NCBI RefSeq assembly: GCF_002005225.1
Contig: NZ_CP019724.1
Span: 1,054,001-1,118,000 of the forward strand
Origin: Streptomyces pactum
GTDB taxonomy: Bacteria > Actinomycetota > Actinomycetes > Streptomycetales > Streptomycetaceae
Reading direction: 5' to 3'
DNA length: 64,000 bases
In this document: positions 46,806 through 64,000 of the stretch, one piece after another
How positions within the stretch are numbered: position 1 is the first letter of the stretch
Layout: the number at the start of each line of letters is the position of its first letter
Notes under the pieces: model-generated
Database searches by the model: none
The model's input: the letters and a program-made list of their open reading frames with translations, nothing else
Told to the model about the DNA's origin: nothing
Made by a program: the position numbers and the translations under genes

Positions 46806-46945
46806 ACGTCCCAGTGAGCAATCTCGGCGGTGACATGTCATCGCTGGCGGAAGCAGTCTTGCTGTGCCGACGGGGGGAACCACAGCTTACGTCTGCCTCC
46901 GTCTGCCGTGATGCGTGAATCAACACCAGCGCGGAGGAGAAAGTC

Positions 46946-49900
46946 GTGGGGGCAGAAGACCCGGAAAAGCTTCGCTATTTCCTCAAGCGGGTGAGTGGCG
47001 AACTCCATGAGGCACGGGCGCGGTTGCGAGAAACCGAGGAGTCCTCGCACGAGCCGATCGCCATTGTCGGAATGGGGTGCCGCTTTCCGGGTGGTGCCGT
47101 CTCCCCGGAATCACTCTGGGAGTTGGCCGCCGAGGGCCGGGACGCGATCGGCGACTTTCCCACAAACCGTGGTTGGGACCTTGACGGGCTGTTCGATACG
47201 TACGGTACGTACGCCGATGACGGTGCCGAAGGCCAGGACGGGGACGAGGGCGGGGACAGGAACGGGGACGGGGACGGCCACGGAGCCGAAGACCGGAGCA
47301 CCGACGAGGGCGAGGGCCCTCGGGTTCCCCGTGAGACCCGTGGCAGTCGGCCCGGGACATCGGTGACACGGCGCGGCGGGTTCCTGTACGACGCCGATCA
47401 GTTCGACGCCGCGTTCTTCAACATCTCCCCCCGCGAAGCCAAAGCCATGGACCCCCAGCAGCGACTCCTCCTGGAGGTTGCCTGGGAGGCACTCGAGGAC
47501 GCCGGCATCCCCCCGACCGACCTCGCGGAAGCTCGCGCCGGCGTCTTCGCCGGCCTCTCCCCCAACCGCTACGGCGCCCAGGGCGACGCCGAGTTGGAGG
47601 GCTACCTCCTGACCGGCACCGCCCCCGCCGTCGCCTCCGGCCGCATCGCCTACACCCTCGGCCTCCACGGACCCGCCCTCACCATCGACACCGCCTGCTC
47701 CTCCTCCCTCGTCGCCGTCCACCTCGCCTGCCAAGCCCTCCGCAACAACGAATGCACCCTCGCCCTCGCCGGCGGCGCCACCATCATGGCCACCCCCGAA
47801 ACCTTCCTCGAATTCAGCCGCCAAGGCGGCCTCGCCCCCGACGGCCGCTGCAAAGCCTTCGCCGCCGAAGCCGACGGCACCGGCTGGTCCGAAGGCGCCG
47901 GCATCATCGTCCTCCAACGCCTCAGCGACGCCCAAGCACAAGGCCGCACCATCCTCGCCCTCATCCCCGGATCCGCCGTCAACCAGGACGGCGCCAGCAA
48001 CGGACTCACCGCACCCAACGGCCCCGCCCAAGAACGCGTCATCCACCAAGCCCTCACCAACGCCCACCTCACCCCCGACCAAATCGACGCCGTCGAAGCC
48101 CACGGCACCGGCACCACCCTCGGCGACCCCATCGAAGCCCACGCACTCCTCAACACCTACGGACAACACCACACCCCCCAACACCCCCTCTACCTCGGCT
48201 CACTCAAAACCAACATCGGCCACACCCAAGCCGCCGCAGGCATCGCCGGCATCATCAAAATGGTCCAAGCCCTCAACCACGACCACCTCCCCCCCACCCT
48301 CCACGCACACAACCCCTCACCCCACATCAACTGGACCACCGGCCACATCACCCTCCTCACCCAACCCACCCCCTGGCCCACACACAACCGCCCCCGCAAC
48401 GCCGCCATATCCTCCTTCGGCATCAGCGGAACCAACGCCCACCTCATCCTCCAACAAGCCCCCACCCCCACACCCCCACCCGACAACAAACCCACCCCGC
48501 CACACACCGACAAACCCACCACACCCCCACAGGACGACACATCCCTCGTCGTCCTGCCCCTCTCCGCCAAGTCCGCACCAGCGCTGCGCGCCCAAGCCAC
48601 CGAACTACGCGACCACTTGTCGGCTCGTCCGAGCCTGTCCCTGCCGGACGCCGGGCACGCGCTCATCACGACCCGTGCCGCCTTCACCCATCGCGCCGCT
48701 GTGGTCACTTCCTCGCGCACGACCGCCCTGGATGCCCTCGACGCCCTGGCGGAAGACCGTGCACACCCCGCCGCGGTACTCGGGCCGCCAGCCGGCGCCG
48801 GTGAGCGGAAGACGGTTTTCGTGTTTCCCGGGCAGGGTTCGCAGTGGGCGGGCATGGGTGTGCGACTCCAGACGGAATCGGCGGCGTTCGGGGCACGGTT
48901 GGCGGAGTGTGCTCGGGCGTTGTCGCCGTACACGGGCTGGGATGTGCGGGATGTTCTGGCGGAGGTGGAAGGGGCGCAAGGCCTGGACGCGGTGGATGTG
49001 GTGCAACCTGCGTTGTGGGCCGTGATGGTGAGTCTGGCCGCCGCCTGGGCCGAGCTGGGGGTGGTGCCTGACGCGGTGGTCGGTCATTCCCAGGGTGAGA
49101 TCGCTGCCGCATGCGTGGCCGGGATCCTCAGCCTCGAGGATGGGGCGAAGATCGTGGCGCTGCGGTCACGGGCGATCCGTGCCCTGGCCGCCGGGCACGG
49201 CGGGATGCTCTCCCTCGCCGTGGACCGCCAGACGGCCGGTGAGCTGATCGCTTCGTACGAGGGCCGGCTGTCGGTGGCCGCGCACAACGGCCCCACCGCG
49301 ACCGTCGTCGCGGGCGACACCGACGCCCTGCGGGAAGTCCTCGCCCACTGTGAGTCCTCCGGTGTCCGGGCCCGTCCCATCCCGGTCGACTACGCCTCCC
49401 ACACCGCACACATGGAGGTCCTGGAGGGAGAACTGGCCGATCTGCTGTCCGGAGTTCAGCCGCAGGAGCGGGAGACCGGCGCGATCGCCTACTACTCTGC
49501 GGTAACCGGCACGCAGATCACCGCCACCGCCCAGCTCGACGGGCGGTACTGGTACACCAACCTGCGCCGGCCCGTGGAGTTCGCCGCCACCACTCAGGCT
49601 CTGCTCGACGACGGGCACACCCACTTCATCGAGTGCAGCCCCCATCCCGTCCTGACCATCGGCATCCAGGAGACCACCGACACCGTCACGGAAGGCAGGG
49701 TGCACGTACAGGGCACTCTGCGCCGCGACGAAGGCGACCTGCGTCAGCTTCTGCTCTCCGCCGCCGCTCTCCATACCAGCGGCCACGCCATTGACTGGCC
49801 CACCACCGGCAACGTCACCAACAGCAACAGCAACAGCACGGCGAAGTTGCCCACGTATCCCTTCCAGCGCGACTCCTACTGGCTGAGCCCGCCCCGGACC

Positions 49901-52012
49901 GCTGCTGCACGTGAGAACGGTCCGGCACTGCTTCACCTCACCTGGGACGAGCACCCCACCCCCCACACCACCGCGGCACTGCCCGCCCACACCGCACTCC
50001 TGACCAACCCCTTCGACACACCTGACACACCGGTTGCGCCAGACGAGCCGCACAGGCCGGACAAGGCGGACAGGGCGGATGAACCGGACGGGCAGGATGA
50101 CGGGCAGGCTGGGCCTGACGGGCTGGGCGTGTCCGATTCACCCGATGCACCCGATGCCGGCCACCGTGTCCTCAGCGGACTGGTCCCCACCGCCGACCAC
50201 TACCGCACCCTCACCGACCTCACCCACGCCCTGGACAACGCAACCACCACCCCCGACACCCTCATCTGCCCACTCCCCACACCCACCACCACACCCACCG
50301 ACCCCACCACCGACACCCACAACACCCTCACCGCCGCCCTCCACCTCCTACAGACCTGGCTCGCCGACGAACGCACCACCCACACCCACCTCGTCCTCCT
50401 CACCCACCAAGCCGTCACCGTCACCCCCGACGAAGACCCCCACCTCACCCACGCCGCCACCACCGCCCTCATCCGCACCGCCCAGACCGAACACCCCCAC
50501 CGCATCACCCTCATCGACCTCGACACCCACCCCGACACACCCACCACACTCCCCCACGCCCTCCACCACGCCCACACCCACCACCAACCCCAACTCGCCA
50601 TCCGCCAAGGCCACATCCACACACCCGCCCTCCGCCACACCCACACCCCCACCACCACACCACCCCCCACCTGGAACCCACAAGGCACCGTCCTCATCAC
50701 CGGCGGCACCGGAACACTCGCCGCACACACCGCACGCCACCTCATCACCCAGCACGGCGTACGCCACCTCCTCCTCGCCAGCCGCACCGGCCCCAACGCC
50801 CCAGGAGCCCATCAACTCACCACAGAACTACAAACCCTCGGAGCCGACGTCACACTCGCCGCCTGCGACATCGCCGACCCCCACGCCCTCACCCACCTCC
50901 TCACCACCCTCCCCGACACACACCCACTCACAGCCGTCATCCACACCGCAGGCCTCATCGACATGGCCCCCCTCCTCGAACTCACCCCCCAACAACTCCA
51001 CACCGTCCTACGCCCCAAAGTCGACGCCGCCTGGAACCTCCACCACGCCACCCGCCACCTCAACCTCGACGCCTTCATCCTCTACTCCTCCCTCGCCGCC
51101 ACCCTCGCCTCACCCGGACAGGCCAACTACGCCGCCGCCAACGCCTACCTCGACGCCCTCGCCCACCACCGACACCACCAAGGACTCCCCGCCACCAGCC
51201 TCGCCTGGGGCCCCTGGACCGACACCAACGGCATGATCCGCCACCTCAACACCACAACCCGCAAACACACCACCCGCACCGGATTCCCACCCCTCACCAC
51301 CACCAACGCACTCCACCTCCTCGACACCGCACTCACCACCCACCACCCCACCACCACCGCCACCCACCTCAACACCACCACCCTCACCACCCAAGCCCAC
51401 AACAACACACTCCCCCCACTCCTCCACCACCTCACCCCCACACCACCACCCACACTCCAAACCACCGCCCCAGACAACAACACCCCCCTACAAGACCAAC
51501 TCGCCCACCTCGACCCACAACAACGCCACGAACACCTCCTCAACCTCGTCCGCACCACCATCGCCACCGTCCTCGCCCACCCCGACCCCCACCACATCGA
51601 CCCCCACCAACCCTTCAAACAACTCGGCTTCGACTCCCTCACCACCGTCCAGCTCCGCAACCACCTCACCCACACCACCGGACTCCACCTCCCCACCACC
51701 CTCGCCTTCGACCACCCCACACCCCACGCCGTCACCACCCACCTCAACCAACAACTCAACTCCGAGACCAACAAAGAAGCCACGCACGAGAAGCTCATGT
51801 CGGAGATCCGGAAACTGGAAGCGGCCTTCTCTTCCGCCTCGGTGGGTGCGGCGCGGCACGCGGAAGTGACGGCACGTCTTAAAGACCTTCTTTGGAACTG
51901 GGAAAACAGCCGCGGCCACGGACCTGCCGGCACCGGCCCGTTCGATGACCTCGACTCCGCGACGGACGAGGAACTCTTCAGCGTGTTGGACAACGAGCTG
52001 GACACCCCGTAA
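46946..52012 (+). CDS. PKS-D: KS-AT-KR-ACP module with docking domains
   Basis: 1688 residues. N-terminal docking coiled coil ([19 protein letters not shown]), then KS (~38-470) with Cys251 in DTACSSS. An Asp/Gly-rich insert of about 40 residues (~88-130) interrupts the early KS. AT has GHSQGE (Ser ~714) and YASH (~815), the methylmalonyl-CoA signature. KR (~1250-1420) has Tyr ~1394, but the NADPH motif is GGTGTLAA instead of GGTGALGxx, and LDD is IDM. ACP has GFDSL (~1564) and a C-terminal docking region ends the protein. GTG at 46946 has GGAGGAG (46933-46939). It is not a loading module, so the assembly line starts elsewhere. Large parts are near-identical in DNA to PKS-E. Confidence 0.95.
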   Translation: MGAEDPEKLRYFLKRVSGELHEARARLRETEESSHEPIAIVGMGCRFPGGAVSPESLWELAAEGRDAIGDFPTNRGWDLDGLFDTYGTYADDGAEGQDGDEGGDRNGDGDGHGAEDRSTDEGEGPRVPRETRGSRPGTSVTRRGGFLYDADQFDAAFFNISPREAKAMDPQQRLLLEVAWEALEDAGIPPTDLAEARAGVFAGLSPNRYGAQGDAELEGYLLTGTAPAVASGRIAYTLGLHGPALTIDTACSSSLVAVHLACQALRNNECTLALAGGATIMATPETFLEFSRQGGLAPDGRCKAFAAEADGTGWSEGAGIIVLQRLSDAQAQGRTILALIPGSAVNQDGASNGLTAPNGPAQERVIHQALTNAHLTPDQIDAVEAHGTGTTLGDPIEAHALLNTYGQHHTPQHPLYLGSLKTNIGHTQAAAGIAGIIKMVQALNHDHLPPTLHAHNPSPHINWTTGHITLLTQPTPWPTHNRPRNAAISSFGISGTNAHLILQQAPTPTPPPDNKPTPPHTDKPTTPPQDDTSLVVLPLSAKSAPALRAQATELRDHLSARPSLSLPDAGHALITTRAAFTHRAAVVTSSRTTALDALDALAEDRAHPAAVLGPPAGAGERKTVFVFPGQGSQWAGMGVRLQTESAAFGARLAECARALSPYTGWDVRDVLAEVEGAQGLDAVDVVQPALWAVMVSLAAAWAELGVVPDAVVGHSQGEIAAACVAGILSLEDGAKIVALRSRAIRALAAGHGGMLSLAVDRQTAGELIASYEGRLSVAAHNGPTATVVAGDTDALREVLAHCESSGVRARPIPVDYASHTAHMEVLEGELADLLSGVQPQERETGAIAYYSAVTGTQITATAQLDGRYWYTNLRRPVEFAATTQALLDDGHTHFIECSPHPVLTIGIQETTDTVTEGRVHVQGTLRRDEGDLRQLLLSAAALHTSGHAIDWPTTGNVTNSNSNSTAKLPTYPFQRDSYWLSPPRTAAARENGPALLHLTWDEHPTPHTTAALPAHTALLTNPFDTPDTPVAPDEPHRPDKADRADEPDGQDDGQAGPDGLGVSDSPDAPDAGHRVLSGLVPTADHYRTLTDLTHALDNATTTPDTLICPLPTPTTTPTDPTTDTHNTLTAALHLLQTWLADERTTHTHLVLLTHQAVTVTPDEDPHLTHAATTALIRTAQTEHPHRITLIDLDTHPDTPTTLPHALHHAHTHHQPQLAIRQGHIHTPALRHTHTPTTTPPPTWNPQGTVLITGGTGTLAAHTARHLITQHGVRHLLLASRTGPNAPGAHQLTTELQTLGADVTLAACDIADPHALTHLLTTLPDTHPLTAVIHTAGLIDMAPLLELTPQQLHTVLRPKVDAAWNLHHATRHLNLDAFILYSSLAATLASPGQANYAAANAYLDALAHHRHHQGLPATSLAWGPWTDTNGMIRHLNTTTRKHTTRTGFPPLTTTNALHLLDTALTTHHPTTTATHLNTTTLTTQAHNNTLPPLLHHLTPTPPPTLQTTAPDNNTPLQDQLAHLDPQQRHEHLLNLVRTTIATVLAHPDPHHIDPHQPFKQLGFDSLTTVQLRNHLTHTTGLHLPTTLAFDHPTPHAVTTHLNQQLNSETNKEATHEKLMSEIRKLEAAFSSASVGAARHAEVTARLKDLLWNWENSRGHGPAGTGPFDDLDSATDEELFSVLDNELDTP
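47601..48405 (+). repeat. KS-domain DNA repeat, copy 1 (PKS-D)
   Basis: About 805 bases essentially identical to 52724-53528 and 57314-58118 in PKS-E. Identity stops sharply at 48406, where PKS-D encodes AISSFGIS and PKS-E encodes AVSAFGVS. Confidence 0.9.
49876..51444 (+). repeat. Post-AT linker/KR repeat, copy 1 (PKS-D)
   Basis: About 1.57 kb matching 54927-56492 in PKS-E, with scattered substitutions and one 3-bp length difference near 50655. It covers the linker after the AT and the whole KR. Confidence 0.9.
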
Positions 52013-52107
52013 GCCGCGAACACCCCCACGCCACACGGCACCCCACGGTCCATAGGTGCTTCGGCGCCATTCGTAGAGACCCCGACTTCCGCAAGGGCAG
52101 GATCAAA

Positions 52108-62425
<10,318 letters not shown>

Positions 62426-62433
<8 letters not shown>

Positions 62434-64000
62434 TGAAAAGAAGCTCGTTGAGTACCTCAAACGGGTTACTGCGGATCTGTATCAGACGCGTCAGCGCCTG
62501 CAGGACGTGACGGACAGTGCCCATGAGCCCATTGCGATCGTGGGCATGGCGTGCCGCTTGCCCGGTGGGGTGAGTTCACCGCAGGAGCTGTGGAACCTGG
62601 TCGCACAAGGCCGGGACGCCATCTCCGACTTCCCGACCAATCGTGGCTGGGACCTGTCCGCCCTCTACCACCCCGATCCGGAGCACCCCGGCACTTCTTA
62701 CACGCGTTCCGGTGGCTTCCTGCACGACGCCGATCAGTTCGACGCCGAATTCTTCAACATCTCCCACCGCGAGGCGCAGGCGATGGACCCGCAGCAACGT
62801 CTGCTGCTTGAGGTGGCATGGGAGGCTCTGGAGGATTCCGGTGTCGATCCGTATTCCATGGCGGACAGTAATACCGGGGTGTACACGGGGGTTTCAGCGC
62901 ACGATTACGGCCCTCGGGTGACGCATGCTCCTGAGGAGTACCAGGGGTATCTGATGTCCGGGAGTTCGGGGAGTGTGGCGTCGGGGCGGATCGCGTACAC
63001 CCTCGGGCTCCAGGGGCCGACCATGACCGTGGACACCGCGTGTTCGTCGTCACTGGTCGCCGTGCATCTCGCCTGCCAGGCCATCCGCAACGGCGAATGC
63101 GAGATGGCACTGGCCGGCGGAGCAGCCGTGCTTCCCACGCCCGCCGTCTTCCTGGAATTCAGCCGCCAGGGCGGCCTCGCCCCCGACGGCCGCTGCAAAG
63201 CCTTCGCCGCCGAAGCCGACGGCACCGGCTGGGCCGAAGGCGTGGGGTTGATCGTGCTGCAGCGTCTCAGCGACGCCCAGGCGCAGGGACGGACCATCCT
63301 CGCCGTCATCCCCGGGTCCGCGGTGAACCAGGACGGTGCCAGTAGCCGACTGACCGCACCCAACGGCCCCGCCCAGGAACGCGTCATCCACCAAGCCCTC
63401 ACCAACGCCCACCTCACCCCCGACCAGATCGACGCCGTCGAAGCCCACGGCACCGGCACCACCCTCGGCGACCCCATCGAAGCCCACGCACTCCTCAACA
63501 CCTACGGACAACACCACACCCCCCAACACCCCCTCTACCTCGGCTCACTCAAAACCAACATCGGCCACACCCAAGCCGCCGCAGGCATCGCCGGCATCAT
63601 CAAAATGGTCCAAGCCCTCAACCACGACCACCTCCCCCCCACCCTCCACGCACACAACCCCTCACCCCACATCAACTGGACCACCGGCCACATCACCCTC
63701 CTCACCCAACCCACCCCCTGGCCCACACACAACCGCCCCCGCAACGCCGCAGTCTCAGCCTTCGGCGTCAGCGGAACCAACGCCCACCTCATCCTCCAAC
63801 AAGCCCCCACCCCCACACCCCCACCCGACAACAAACCCACCCCGCCACACACCGACGAACCCACCACACCCCCGCAGGACGACACATCCCTCGTCGCCCT
63901 GCCCCTCTCCGCCAAAACCCCCACCGCGCTCACAGCCCAGGCCGACCGACTCCGCCGCCACCTCACCGACCACCCCGACCTCGGCCTCCCACAAACAGCC
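62426..64000 (+). CDS. PKS-F: modular PKS, N-terminal part (runs off the window)
   Basis: 525 residues are present. Docking coil ([19 protein letters not shown]), then KS with Cys ~206 in DTACSSS, EAHGTGT and [11 protein letters not shown], and the start of the KS-AT linker. Two conserved places deviate: NISHREAQ (usual NISPREA) and [12 protein letters not shown] (usual [12 protein letters not shown]). The first ~1 kb has balanced codon use, but from about 63431 to the edge the DNA switches to the C-rich repeat type. Its KS end matches PKS-E and its linker ([12 protein letters not shown]) matches PKS-D. ATG at 62426 overlaps the PKS-E stop by 8 bases. Confidence 0.93.
63431..64000 (+). repeat. 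KS-end repeat, copy 4 (PKS-F, continues past window)
   Basis: Matches the 3-prime part of the KS repeat (for example 53209 onward, offset 10222). It begins inside otherwise divergent KS sequence, so the boundary of a conversion tract lies near 63360-63431. Confidence 0.85.

Overview
The window is very GC-rich, with GTG starts, type I modular polyketide synthases (PKS), two SARP activators that carry NB-ARC domains, a LuxR-family LAL regulator, a DUF5988 protein and a regulatory gene containing a rare TTA codon. Together these indicate an actinomycete, most likely Streptomyces. Almost all of the DNA after about 4.5 kb is secondary-metabolite biosynthesis. No rRNA, tRNA, CRISPR array or intact insertion sequence was seen.

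Left edge (1-4.5 kb): a LytM-like/peptidoglycan-binding protein, a decayed ECF sigma-factor remnant, and a translationally coupled pair made of a cysteine-synthase-like PLP enzyme and an MFS exporter. They may be flanking genes or accessory genes.

Halogenated-polyketide locus (4.5-35.7 kb, all minus strand): one transcription unit runs PKS-A (KS-AT-DH-ER-KR-ACP), PKS-B (KS-KR-ACP-KS-AT-DH-KR-ACP), PKS-C (KS-carrier), thioesterase, flavin reductase, then flavoprotein halogenase 1. A second unit runs SARP1, halogenase 3, Na+/H+ antiporter, LAL regulator, halogenase 2, and ends at a clear hairpin terminator. Two of the four KS modules have lost their AT while keeping the flanking linkers, and no free-standing AT is visible. 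The terminal carrier has a peptidyl-carrier-like GGDSF motif, and no covalent thioesterase follows it. I infer a short linear chain that is reduced, then ends with an unreduced beta-keto unit, is chlorinated by one or more of the three halogenases and is released by the discrete thioesterase.

Middle (36-46.8 kb): DUF5988, two paralogous AraC-type regulators with an unusual C-terminal beta domain, an FAD monooxygenase, an SDR, a degenerate adenylation-domain-like protein, a second thioesterase and SARP2. These look like regulatory and tailoring genes for the next assembly line, but could serve both.

Right (46.9-64 kb, plus strand): PKS-D, PKS-E and the start of PKS-F form a conventional docking-domain assembly line that continues beyond the window. 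Its DNA is built from near-identical domain-sized repeats of about 0.8-1.6 kb with extreme C-over-G strand bias, so the proteins are loaded with Thr, His and Pro. A 19-base C run lies just upstream of PKS-D. Loading module and release domain are not in the window, so the product cannot be named.
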